Source: Verrucomicrobiota bacterium (lineage in GTDB: Bacteria > Verrucomicrobiota > Verrucomicrobiia > Limisphaerales > JAFMIX01). Taken from it: a stretch of DNA of 9,249 nt. The DNA lies in the NCBI GenBank assembly GCA_026397895.1, contig JAPLTZ010000432.1, forward strand, positions 1 to 9,249, in the 5' to 3' direction. Both the position numbers and the translations under genes were made by a program. The notes under the pieces are model-generated. The model was not told the origin of the DNA, did not search any database, and saw only the letters and a list, made by a program, of their open reading frames with translations. Positions 1 to 7,060 of the stretch are shown here, one piece after another. The number at the start of each line of letters is the position of its first letter. The stretch's first letter is position 1.

Positions 1-1231
1 AGGCGAGCGACGCGAGTTCCTCCTGGCCGTTGGTGACGAGCGCGCCGAATTGCGGCATCACGTCCAGCACGGAGCTGAAGATGAGGCGCGAGGCGGGGTA
101 TTCGCCGCCGGGGAAGCCCTTGCCCACGCCGACACACGAGGGCTTCAAGCCCCACTCGCGGAACATGAAAAAGTCGTGATGCCACATGCAGGACTGGATT
201 TCGTCCACGATGGTCGGCACGTCGTGCGCGCGGCACAGGGCGTAGGCGCGCTGCAAAAATTCCTTCGTGAGCAGCTTGCCGCCGTAGTTCATCATCACGA
301 TTTCGTGGAAGAAACCGGCGATCTTGTGGCCGTTACTTTCCCACTTCTTGAACGCGGCTTCGAGGTCGTCGAAATTGTTTGGGCGGATCGGGCAGACGCG
401 GTAGAGCTGCGCCTTCTCGATGCCGGCGTATAACTCCGGCCACATTCCGCGCACGGTCTGGGTCAGCACCGTCGTGCCGTGGTAGTTCGCTTGGAAGCCG
501 CCGTCGTCGTTGCCCATCACAAGAAGAACGGGCATGCGGCTGTGATATTTTGGTTCGGGCACGCCGGCTTCGATGCGGTAGAAACGGGCGAGAATCATCT
601 TGAGCGCGGCTTCGACGGCGAGGCTGCCGGTTTCGAGATTGAGCACGCGGTTGGGAACATACAGGTCGCTGCTGGCGATGGTTGTTGCGAGCCCGGCGGT
701 GTCGTTCGCTGCGAGGCCGTTGACGGCGGCGACGAGTTCCTCTTCGAGCAGGCGCGTAATCTGACCGCGCGTGTTGTTGTGCGTGGCGTTTGGGATGCCG
801 AGCCGCCGCGCATGGTCGAGCAGCACGTAGCCGGGGAAACTGTGGCCGAGCGGCGTGTGGTAGTGCTCGCTCTTGGAAATCAGGTAGAGCCGCCCGTCTT
901 CGCCGACGCGGAACATGCCCAGCGCACTCAGCGGCGACATGCCGAGGTTGGTGGCGGAATTGAACATCTTCGTCGAAGCGCCTTTGACCGGAGTGCCGGG
1001 TTGCGGATCAGCGATGCGCTGACCGACTTGTTGGAGCAAGCCGTGCTGTCGCGCCATGAAACCAGCGGGAAGGAAATCAATCTTCTCGCAAGCCAGCGTG
1101 ACGAGCTTGGTGATATCCTCGCCGGTCAGCGCGGCGCGGGCGCGGCAGGAGGCAGCGATGTGTTCGCGCCCGACGAGGTCGGCAAGCGAGATGTTGACGG
1201 GATTGAAGTTCTGATTTGAGGAGGATTTCAT
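1..1231 (-). CDS. PLP-dependent class III aminotransferase, C-terminus cut off by window edge
   Basis: The reading frame starts at ATG 1231 and stays open for 410 codons to the left edge, so the C-terminus is missing. Translation shows the fold-type I, class III aminotransferase pattern: N-Y-H-G at residues 249-252, D-E-I-Q at 343-346 (cofactor-binding Asp of the family) and G-V-G-K-G-F-P-G-G with the probable Schiff-base Lys at 371, then T-N-G-Q-E at 400-404 where relatives carry T-F-G-G-N. The catalytic Lys lies roughly 100 residues later than in acetylornithine aminotransferase, so the protein has a long N-terminal extension and an expected length near 500. It would transfer an amino group between an unknown amine or amino acid and a keto acid in the cytoplasm. 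The start is chosen because it lies 9 bp after the symporter stop, which implies one operon. Family assignment is firm; the substrate cannot be read from the sequence. Confidence 0.9.
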   Translation of the reverse strand, partial: MKSSSNQNFNPVNISLADLVGREHIAASCRARAALTGEDITKLVTLACEKIDFLPAGFMARQHGLLQQVGQRIADPQPGTPVKGASTKMFNSATNLGMSPLSALGMFRVGEDGRLYLISKSEHYHTPLGHSFPGYVLLDHARRLGIPNATHNNTRGQITRLLEEELVAAVNGLAANDTAGLATTIASSDLYVPNRVLNLETGSLAVEAALKMILARFYRIEAGVPEPKYHSRMPVLLVMGNDDGGFQANYHGTTVLTQTVRGMWPELYAGIEKAQLYRVCPIRPNNFDDLEAAFKKWESNGHKIAGFFHEIVMMNYGGKLLTKEFLQRAYALCRAHDVPTIVDEIQSCMWHHDFFMFREWGLKPSCVGVGKGFPGGEYPASRLIFSSVLDVMPQFGALVTNGQEELASLA

Positions 1232-1240
1232 GGTTGCAAC

Positions 1241-2854
1241 TCAAAGCCCCTTGGCCGGGCCAAAAAATTGGAAATAGAAAAGGTAAGCGTAGAGCACCAC
1301 CACCAGTCCGGCAAAGATGCTCCACCACAAAAACAGGCTGCGGAAGCCGCGGTTGCGCTGGCGCTCCGATTCCGGCAACGCGGCCATTTTCGGCGACCAG
1401 ATGATGCCGGCGAGTTTCTCCGGCGCGGGCGCGCGGGTAAACAGCGAGACGATGACCATCACCACCATGCAGACGAGCCAGACGACGAAGGTGCGGTTGA
1501 GCCAGTTGTCGAACGGCCGCAGCACGGCGACGTGCTTGAACAGGACGTGCTCGACGAACGCGGTGAACGGGAAGCCGAACCACAGCACGAACGTCGCGGC
1601 GGCGGCGGTGGCGCGTTTCCACATCACGCCGATGAGGAACAGCGTGGCGATGGGCGCGGCAACCCACGCGCCGACGTTTTGAATGACGTCAAACACGCCG
1701 AGTTTTTGCCGCGTGAACCAGATGGCGAGCAGCGTGGCGATGGCGAGGATCAGAAATGCGCTCCAGCGGCCGACGGCGACCATGTGCGTGTCGCTTTTGT
1801 CTTTGCCGAAGAACGGGCGATACAAATCCATCGTGAAGACGGTGCTGCACGAGTTGAGCACGGAGCTGATATGCGAGAGCATGCCGCTGGCCAGCGCGGC
1901 CATGACGATGCCGCTCAAGCCGACGGGCAGCAGCTCGCGCACGAGTTTCGGGAAGGCGAGGTCTTTGTCCGCGAGGCCGGGATAAAGTTTGAACGCGATG
2001 ATGCCGGGAATCACGACGAGCAGCGGCAGCAGGATTTTCATGAAGCCGGCGAAGACGACGCCCATGCGCGCGTCCCATTCGCTGCGCGCGCCGAGGCAGC
2101 GTTGGACGATGAACTGGTTCGTGCAGTTATACCAGATGCCGACGGAGAGGAACAAAGTCCACACGCCGAGCCACGGATAGTTCGGGTCGGTGATGGGGTA
2201 GGCAATCTTGAATTTTTCCGGCGCGCTGTGCATGAGCGCGGAGATGCCACCGACCTTGGCAAGGCCGATGACGGCGACCATGAGCCCGCCAAACATCATC
2301 ACGACGAATTGCAGGAAGTCAGTCCACGCCACCGAGCGCAGGCCGCCGTAGATCGTGTAACTGCCGGCCAGCACGGCGAGCGCGACGATGGTCACGGTTT
2401 CGTTCACATCGAACATGCCGCGCATGGCCTTCGCGCCGGCGAGCATGACGACAGCCATCTGGGCGACAATCCACAGCACGAGGCAGCAGACGGCGAAGAA
2501 GTAGCGGCAATGGGAATTGTAGCGGCGCTCCAGAAACTCCGGCATCGTGTACAACCCGCCCCGGATGTAGAACGGCAGAAAAATCCAGATGAGGACGGAG
2601 AAGGTGATGACGTTGCCCCATTCCCATTGGGCGACGACGAACCCGACGGCGTAGGCGATGCCGACCATGCCGATGAAATGTTCGGTGCTAATGTTGGCGG
2701 CGATGATCGAGCCGCCGATGGCATACCACGGCAAACCTTCGCCGGCCAAAAAATATTCGCGGGCGTTCGCCGTCTTGCGCCGCGCCACGGCCAGGCCAAG
2801 AACCACCGTCAGCAGGAGGTAAAGGCCGAAGAGCGTGAAATTTAATGTTTGCAT
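1241..2854 (-). CDS. SGLT-like sodium:solute symporter (SSS family)
   Basis: A 537-residue integral membrane protein of usual family length, with hydrophobic segments throughout. It resembles the Vibrio Na+/galactose transporter (vSGLT): A-A-N-I-S-T-E-H-F-I-G at residues 52-62, E-W at 78-79, Y-G-G-L near 169-172, N-Q-F-I-V-Q-R at 246-252, L-N-S near 333-335 and F-T-M-D-L-Y at 340-345. Compared from memory with vSGLT sugar-site positions, the equivalents of E88 (E78), Y263 (Y242), K294 (K273) and Q428 (Q392) are kept, N260 is Gly, and Q69 is His (H59), as in animal SGLT1. This favours a sugar or sugar-like substrate imported with Na+. The start M-Q-T-L-N at 2854 is preferred over an in-frame ATG 25 codons upstream because that extension is not membrane-like and would invade the regulatory region. 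No Shine-Dalgarno is visible. It is the first gene of an operon with the aminotransferase. Confidence 0.92.
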   Translation of the reverse strand: MQTLNFTLFGLYLLLTVVLGLAVARRKTANAREYFLAGEGLPWYAIGGSIIAANISTEHFIGMVGIAYAVGFVVAQWEWGNVITFSVLIWIFLPFYIRGGLYTMPEFLERRYNSHCRYFFAVCCLVLWIVAQMAVVMLAGAKAMRGMFDVNETVTIVALAVLAGSYTIYGGLRSVAWTDFLQFVVMMFGGLMVAVIGLAKVGGISALMHSAPEKFKIAYPITDPNYPWLGVWTLFLSVGIWYNCTNQFIVQRCLGARSEWDARMGVVFAGFMKILLPLLVVIPGIIAFKLYPGLADKDLAFPKLVRELLPVGLSGIVMAALASGMLSHISSVLNSCSTVFTMDLYRPFFGKDKSDTHMVAVGRWSAFLILAIATLLAIWFTRQKLGVFDVIQNVGAWVAAPIATLFLIGVMWKRATAAAATFVLWFGFPFTAFVEHVLFKHVAVLRPFDNWLNRTFVVWLVCMVVMVIVSLFTRAPAPEKLAGIIWSPKMAALPESERQRNRGFRSLFLWWSIFAGLVVVLYAYLFYFQFFGPAKGL

Positions 2855-2927
2855 GGCGCAGGAGAAGATGGCGGGAGTTAGATTTTTTGCATGTGTAAGA
2901 AAGGTTAAGGTTTTGGAATCTCTTAGC

Positions 2928-2966
2928 AATGGACAACGCCGCGTAAAAAACTATATTATTTCACCC
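2928..2966 (-). promoter_or_regulatory. Conserved 39-bp operator-like element, copy 1 (symporter/AraC divergent region)
   Basis: Read on the minus strand, this copy begins GGGTGAAATAAT and ends TTGTCCATT. It aligns without gaps to the elements at 3860-3898 and 8291-8329; 21 of 39 positions are identical in all three. It ends at the base before the AraC-family start codon and points towards the symporter. About 20 bp downstream on the minus strand is a poor -10 match (TAACCT, complement of 2902-2907), which would give a leader of about 40 nt. The length suits two monomers of an AraC-type protein, each covering about 20 bp. Identity of the binding protein is inferred from position. Confidence 0.6.
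2930..2957 (+). promoter_or_regulatory. Putative sigma-70-type promoter of the AraC-family gene
   Basis: TGGACA (2930-2935) and TATATT (2952-2957) are separated by 16 bp, each hexamer matching the consensus at 5 of 6 positions. Initiation would be expected around 2963-2965, only 2-4 bases before ATG 2967, so the transcript would be leaderless or nearly so. This fits the lack of any Shine-Dalgarno before that ATG. The promoter lies inside the conserved 39-bp element, so a protein bound there should block it. The -35 hexamer is also the complement of the conserved TGTCCA, so its match to consensus may be a by-product of the operator. Confidence 0.45.
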
Positions 2967-3827
2967 ATGCGCTGGCTGCCCTATCATCACGATTGGAAAC
3001 TGGTTTACAGTGGCGAACACAAATGGCGCGTCCATTGGTTCGGTCGCTATGGCGGTTATCCGGAATGGAAGGTGGGGCTATCGCGGCTTGCGCCGGACAT
3101 GATCAGCTTTCTGTTTATCGAGCGCAACACCTCGTGGGCGCGAGTCAATGGGATCAAAATGCCGCTCAAGGAGGGCGATCTGTTAGTGTTGTCCGGCGCG
3201 GATGAGTTCTCCATCGGACATAATCCTGCACGCCCTCATATCGGATTGAGCGCCTCGCTGGCGCTGGCACAGGGCGGTATGACCAATGTGCTGTTGCAAC
3301 GCAATTTCAAAAGGCTGTACACGTTGCCTCATCCCGACCAATACGTTCAGGAGTTTGACGCGGTGCTGGCCGCGATGGCCAGCACCTCGCCGTTCCGGGA
3401 TATGCAAATCAATGGCGCTCTAGCCAACTGGCTTTCCTATCTGATGAACACGCTGAATCCTCCTTTGAGTCGGAGCGCGGGAGACGACCGCAGCGTGGTG
3501 GACAATATTCTGGCGGCGCAAGCTTGGGCAATCAGCCGGATACGTTCGGTCATTACGCTGTCGGAATGGGCGGCCAGCGTGAAGCTCGGTCCGGTTTATT
3601 TCGGGCGCGTGTTCAAGCGCGAAACCGGCATGCGGCCCATGGAATGGATCAACGAGCGACGTTTGGAGATGGCGGCACAATACCTTGCCGGCACCGAGAA
3701 ATCGGTGGCGGAGATTGCCATCGCCTGCGGTTATGCCTGCCCGTTCTATTTTTCGCGGCAGTTTCGGCAACACCACGGACTGGCACCGCTGCGCTATCGA
3801 AAATCCTCCTTCGGACGCAAAGACTGA
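2967..3827 (+). CDS. AraC/XylS-family transcriptional regulator
   Basis: A 286-residue protein of typical AraC-family size. Residues about 185-280 form the double helix-turn-helix domain. The first helix-turn-helix includes I-T-L-S-E-W-A-A-S-V near 196-205, with F-G-R-V-F-K-R-E-T-G-M-R-P at 212-224. The family signature covers V-A-E-I-A-I-A-C-G-Y (247-256), F-Y-F-S-R-Q-F-R (260-267) and G-L-A-P-L-R-Y (271-277). Residues 1-130 are the likely cupin-like ligand-sensing domain, with a typical L-K-E-G-D-L-L-V-L stretch at 67-75. ATG 2967 is chosen because the frame upstream is not protein-like and overlaps the regulatory element. It is transcribed away from the symporter operon, an arrangement common for local regulators. 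It probably senses a carbohydrate or metabolite and controls the flanking units and itself. Base composition looks less GC-rich than the PATR genes downstream. Confidence 0.92.
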   Translation: MRWLPYHHDWKLVYSGEHKWRVHWFGRYGGYPEWKVGLSRLAPDMISFLFIERNTSWARVNGIKMPLKEGDLLVLSGADEFSIGHNPARPHIGLSASLALAQGGMTNVLLQRNFKRLYTLPHPDQYVQEFDAVLAAMASTSPFRDMQINGALANWLSYLMNTLNPPLSRSAGDDRSVVDNILAAQAWAISRIRSVITLSEWAASVKLGPVYFGRVFKRETGMRPMEWINERRLEMAAQYLAGTEKSVAEIAIACGYACPFYFSRQFRQHHGLAPLRYRKSSFGRKD

Positions 3828-3859
3828 GGCATTTTACCTGGCTTTTTGTCCCCACCGTA

Positions 3860-3898
3860 GGTTGAAAGAATTCAGAAATTAAGCCACTGGTGTCCATT
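3860..3898 (+). promoter_or_regulatory. Conserved 39-bp operator-like element, copy 2 (upstream of PATR/pectate-lyase operon)
   Basis: It starts GGTTGAAAGAATT and ends GGTGTCCATT, and matches the copy at 8291-8329 at 31 of 39 positions without gaps. It shares 21 invariant positions with both other copies. It begins 32 bp after the AraC-family stop and directs towards the secreted-protein operon. Its last bases overlap where a -35 hexamer would lie for the -10 at 3920-3925. That is the usual placement for an AraC-family activator site. Confidence 0.65.
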
Positions 3899-3940
3899 TT
3901 TCTGAAGCAGGTTTTCTGCTAATGTAAGCCATTACAACAC
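3899..3940 (+). promoter_or_regulatory. Putative promoter core of the PATR/pectate-lyase operon
   Basis: TAATGT at 3920-3925 is a -10-like hexamer placed 21 bp after the conserved element. The block GCTAATGT..GCCATTA..ACAC (3918-3940) recurs at 8349-8371, with 18 of 23 positions identical. The -35 position, about 3897-3902, is a run of T with no real match to consensus, suggesting dependence on an activator. A short inverted repeat AGCAG/CTGCT (3906-3910 and 3916-3920) abuts the -10. Initiation near 3932 would leave an untranslated leader of about 78 nt before ATG 4011. Confidence 0.45.
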
Positions 3941-4010
3941 TTGGCCGCTGCTTGGATGGTTCCGTTTTTCAAGGAAATCCGGCACAGTTTGAGCAAAGGT
4001 GCGAAGCCTG

Positions 4011-4328
4011 ATGAACAAATACAAATCTGAATATCAGCTCTTCGCCTGCTCCCGTCTGCTGGCCCTCGCCGTCCTGTTTGCTGGCGTGGTTGGCGATTCT
4101 TACGCTGCCGCCAAGACCTGGCTCGGAAATAGCGACGCCAATCTTGCGACCGCCGCGAACTGGGGCGGCACTGCGCCGGTGGACAACGACACGCTCACCT
4201 TCAACGCCGCCGGCAGCGCCGGCACCGCGCTGAACAACAACCTCGTTTCGCCCACCTACACCGCCGGCATCGTCTTCAACGGGGAAACCCGCTCATCATC
4301 AGCGCGGCGGGACAGTCGTCCGTCGTGA
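4011..4328 (+). CDS. N-terminal part of a secreted PATR-repeat protein, cut by an apparent frameshift
   Basis: The frame starts at ATG 4011, with AAAGG 11 bases upstream; a GTG four codons earlier (3999) is also possible. It encodes a Sec signal peptide (charged start, L-L-A-L-A-V-L-F-A-G core, cleavage around Y-A-A-A near residue 33). The mature start has T-W-L-G-N, A-A-N-W-G-G-T-A-P and N-D-T-L-T-F, typical of proteins with autotransporter-associated beta-strand repeats. After F-N-G-E-T the translation turns into Arg/Ser-rich nonsense and stops at 4328. The matching continuation lies in the -1 frame (P-L-I-I-S-A-A-G from about 4290). Adding one base in the GGGG, AAA or CCC runs at 4281-4290 joins this piece to the downstream frame as one 1013-residue protein. 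I therefore read it as half of one gene, broken by a real mutation or a sequencing/assembly error. Confidence 0.7.
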   Translation: MNKYKSEYQLFACSRLLALAVLFAGVVGDSYAAAKTWLGNSDANLATAANWGGTAPVDNDTLTFNAAGSAGTALNNNLVSPTYTAGIVFNGETRSSSARRDSRPS

Positions 4329-7051
4329 ACAACGGCGCGGCGACGCTGACCTTCAACTGCAACGTCCTTTTCAACAGCGCCCGCGCTTTCAACGCTGCCG
4401 CCGGCGACATTGTCATCAACGGCGTCGTCAGCTCCCTCAACACCGTCGGCGCGGGCGGCATCACCAAGACCGGCCCTGGTAGGCTCGCGCTAGCCGGCGC
4501 GAACGTGAACTCCGGCCCCACCACCATCGGCGGCGGCACGCTCGCCCTCGCCACGCTAGCCCGCGCCGCCAGCAGTTCCGGCGGCACCTGTACGCTCGTC
4601 GCCGGCAACAATTTTTTCACCTACACCGGCACGCAGTTGGACGGCCTGACGGCGGGGCAGGCGGCTTTTTTTCCCTCGCTCGGCTCCGGCCTCGTCAACC
4701 CGATCCCGCCCGGCACGGTCATCACCGCCGTGGACGCGGCGAACAAAAAGATTTTTCTCTCCGCCAACCTCGTCGCGACCACGACCACGACGGCGGGACA
4801 TTTCGGGACGCCTTGCGGCCTGGGCCTCACGACCGCCGCTGCGACAAACCTCGTTTTCAGCGGCAGTAGCATGCTGCAATACACCGGCCCGACGACGGCG
4901 AGCGACCACGCGTTCACGATCAACGCCGGCGTCACCGCCACCATCGAGGTCACCAATGCCGCGACTGTGCTGACGCTCTCCGGCGGCACGACCGCGACTT
5001 CCGGCGCGCTCGCCAAGACCGGCCCCGGCACGCTGACGCTCACCAACGCGTGGCTGCACACCGGCGGCACGACGGTCGCCGCCGGCACGTTGCAGTTGGG
5101 CGGCATGCTGGCGGCGGGCTGCGTGGTGACGAACAGCGCCTTGCTCACCGGCGCGGGCGTTGTCAACGGCCCCGTGACCATCGCCGCCGGCGCGACGCTG
5201 CGGCCGGGCTGGGGTGGCGCGGACACTTCCGCGTTCACCGTCAACCACACGCTCACGCTCGCCGGCACGACGTTGCTCGCCATTAACCGCACCAACGCGG
5301 CGAACGCCACCACATTGACGGGTATCACCACGTTGACGCGCGGCGGCACGCTCACCGTCACGAACGTCGGCCCGGCGTTGCAGGCGGGCGATACGTTCAC
5401 GCTGTTCAGCGCGGCCAGCGTGGGCGGCGCTTTTGCGGCGACGAACCTGCCGGTGCTAGACGCGGGGCTGAACTGGTGGACGGGCTACAACATCGCGACC
5501 GTAGTGGATTATTCGGTCAACCAAGCACCGGTAGCGAACGACCTTTCGCTCGTTGCGACCAGCGGGATTCTTGCGTCGTTGAAAATCATCGGCGGCGACA
5601 ATCCGCCCACGGGCGAGCCGGGAGAAATACTTTCCATCATCGGGGTAACGCAGCCCGCGAACGGCACCGCCGCGACGGACGGCACGAACGTGACGTTTCT
5701 TTCCGACGGGCTTTTCACGGGCGTCAACACTTTCGGCTACACCGTCAGCGACGGGCGCGGCGGCGTGGCGACGGCCACGGTGACGGTCTCGGTGGTGAAC
5801 AGCGTCGGCGGTTTCACCAGCCTGACGCCGGCGGGTTCGGTGGCCGGCAACACGGCGACGCTGTCGTATCCGGCGGTGCCGCGCTACAACGTCATTTTGG
5901 ACTGGGCCACGAACCGCACCGCGCCGCTCAACTGGATGCCGCTCGCGACGAACACGGTGGTGAAGGAAAAGCTGTTGAGCTTCACGAACACGTCCGCCGT
6001 GGCGCAGGGGCTGTTCCGCACGCGGTTCAGTGCCGCGCCCGCGCTGGAGCAACTCGTCATCACGGTGACGGCCGCGCCGTATGCCGCCGTGCCTAACGAC
6101 GCGAGCGACGACAGCGCCGCGTTCCAGTCCGCGCTGAACGCTCTGAAGGCGGCGGGCGGCGGCCACCTTTACATCCCCGACGGCAATTACATTTTCTCGA
6201 ACCTCGTCGCCATCACCGCCGGCACCTGGTTCCTGTCCGTGCAGGGACAGTCCACCAACGCGACTTTGTTCGCCTGCAACACCAACGGCGTCTTCCGCTT
6301 CACCGGCTTGCAGCGCGACCAGCAGATCACCGTCCGCGACCTCACGTTCGTGGCCAACCGCGCCGGCGCGGGCACGGCGTTGGAGGCGACGTCGCCGCCC
6401 GGCGGCGTGCAGGAAAAGCGCGTCGTGACCGTGGCCAACGTGGTGGTGCGCGCCGGCGACAGCGCGGAATATTATTTCAACAAAGGCGTGGTCGTCACCG
6501 GCGTGTATCGGCCGCTGATCATGGATTGCTCGTTTGCGATGCCCACGATCAACGATTTCGGCGACAACTCGATGAACTTCAGATCTGCCTATGGTTATGA
6601 CGTCTCTGCCTGCTACGCGGCAGTCATCCAAAATTGTTCCGCCAGCGGAGTTGATACGGCATTCAACTATGTGGTGTCGTCGGACATCAGCGCAAATCCG
6701 GAAGACGGGGCGTTTCGAAGTTGCACCGCCGACTATTGCAAGGTGGGTGTCAAGCATTGGGAGATTTCCGGCGGGCGTGAGCCGACGCTATGGGTTACGG
6801 ATTGCGATATCCGCGCGCGCGATTTTGGAACTTCGGTGAAGGGGCGGCGAATTCTCCAAATTACGGACGACACTTTCAGGCAACTGTCCGCCACGAACGC
6901 ACTGACGGACGGGACTCTGGCCAGCGGGCGGACCAACATCGTCGTGGTCAGCCCCGCGTCCGATGTCATTCTGGGGAGCAATGTTTTGTCCGGGGACGTG
7001 AGTTCCGCCATTCAGGCGGATCCGGTCGCCGTCCGGGTTTTGGTTTATTGA
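4325..7051 (+). CDS. Main body of secreted PATR / Ig-like / pectate-lyase-fold protein (downstream of the frameshift)
   Basis: 908 codons from a GTG at 4325 that overlaps the preceding stop; in the intact protein add 105 to residue numbers. Two autotransporter-associated beta-strand repeats are clear: about 44-76 (G-I-T-K-T-G-P-G-R-L-A-L-A-G) and 226-258 (A-L-A-K-T-G-P-G-T-L-T-L). Between them lies an inserted segment (about 92-160) with P-P-G-T-V-I-T-A-V. Residues about 398-490 look like a bacterial Ig/cadherin-like domain (A-P-V-A-N-D, F-G-Y-T-V-S-D-G-R-G-G). Residues 584-900 match the pectate lyase superfamily right-handed beta-helix (N-D-A-S-D-D-S-A-A-F-Q-S-A-L, G-G-G-H-L-Y-I-P-D-G-N-Y). 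The likely role is binding or cleaving polysaccharide outside the cell. No autotransporter barrel or PEP-CTERM tail is seen. The signal peptide is in the upstream fragment, so the GTG start alone would not give an exported protein. Confidence 0.8.
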   Translation: MNNGAATLTFNCNVLFNSARAFNAAAGDIVINGVVSSLNTVGAGGITKTGPGRLALAGANVNSGPTTIGGGTLALATLARAASSSGGTCTLVAGNNFFTYTGTQLDGLTAGQAAFFPSLGSGLVNPIPPGTVITAVDAANKKIFLSANLVATTTTTAGHFGTPCGLGLTTAAATNLVFSGSSMLQYTGPTTASDHAFTINAGVTATIEVTNAATVLTLSGGTTATSGALAKTGPGTLTLTNAWLHTGGTTVAAGTLQLGGMLAAGCVVTNSALLTGAGVVNGPVTIAAGATLRPGWGGADTSAFTVNHTLTLAGTTLLAINRTNAANATTLTGITTLTRGGTLTVTNVGPALQAGDTFTLFSAASVGGAFAATNLPVLDAGLNWWTGYNIATVVDYSVNQAPVANDLSLVATSGILASLKIIGGDNPPTGEPGEILSIIGVTQPANGTAATDGTNVTFLSDGLFTGVNTFGYTVSDGRGGVATATVTVSVVNSVGGFTSLTPAGSVAGNTATLSYPAVPRYNVILDWATNRTAPLNWMPLATNTVVKEKLLSFTNTSAVAQGLFRTRFSAAPALEQLVITVTAAPYAAVPNDASDDSAAFQSALNALKAAGGGHLYIPDGNYIFSNLVAITAGTWFLSVQGQSTNATLFACNTNGVFRFTGLQRDQQITVRDLTFVANRAGAGTALEATSPPGGVQEKRVVTVANVVVRAGDSAEYYFNKGVVVTGVYRPLIMDCSFAMPTINDFGDNSMNFRSAYGYDVSACYAAVIQNCSASGVDTAFNYVVSSDISANPEDGAFRSCTADYCKVGVKHWEISGGREPTLWVTDCDIRARDFGTSVKGRRILQITDDTFRQLSATNALTDGTLASGRTNIVVVSPASDVILGSNVLSGDVSSAIQADPVAVRVLVY

Positions 7052-7060
7052 GAGGCAAAC

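Noticed and set aside
479..1219. A 246-codon plus-strand frame opposite the aminotransferase (and another at 50-433)
   Set aside because: No recognisable motifs. The minus strand encodes a continuous aminotransferase across the whole stretch, with catalytic Lys and D-E-I-Q.
1268..2845. A 525-codon open frame on the plus strand opposite the symporter
   Set aside because: Its translation is a highly charged His/Asp/Glu/Arg-rich sequence with no domain, as expected from the antisense of a GC-rich membrane-protein gene. The minus frame has clear SSS motifs.
2901..2912. Tandem AAGGTT AAGGTT in the divergent intergenic region
   Set aside because: Only two 6-base units, and not repeated in the other two leaders, so it is not supported as an operator. 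It overlaps the weak -10 proposed for the symporter.
2835..2966. An N-terminal extension of the AraC-family protein from an ATG at 2835
   Set aside because: It would overlap the symporter start, read through the conserved 39-bp element and add a segment unlike the family. ATG 2967 gives normal AraC-family length.
3954..3980. Small imperfect hairpin (GGAT..TTCC / GGAA-ATCC) in the leader of the large secreted protein
   Set aside because: Two 4-bp stems with a bulge, no match to a known riboswitch and no counterpart in the other PATR leader. It is likely chance.
4281..4291. Programmed -1 frameshifting to join the two halves of the PATR protein
   Set aside because: The frame relation is correct, but the codons GGG GAA ACC CGC contain no X-XXY-YYZ slippery heptamer in register. 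A lost base in a homopolymer is simpler.
5456..6757. A 433-codon minus-strand frame opposite the large secreted protein
   Set aside because: Arg/His/Ala/Gly-rich antisense translation without domain signals. The plus strand carries Ig-like and beta-helix motifs here.
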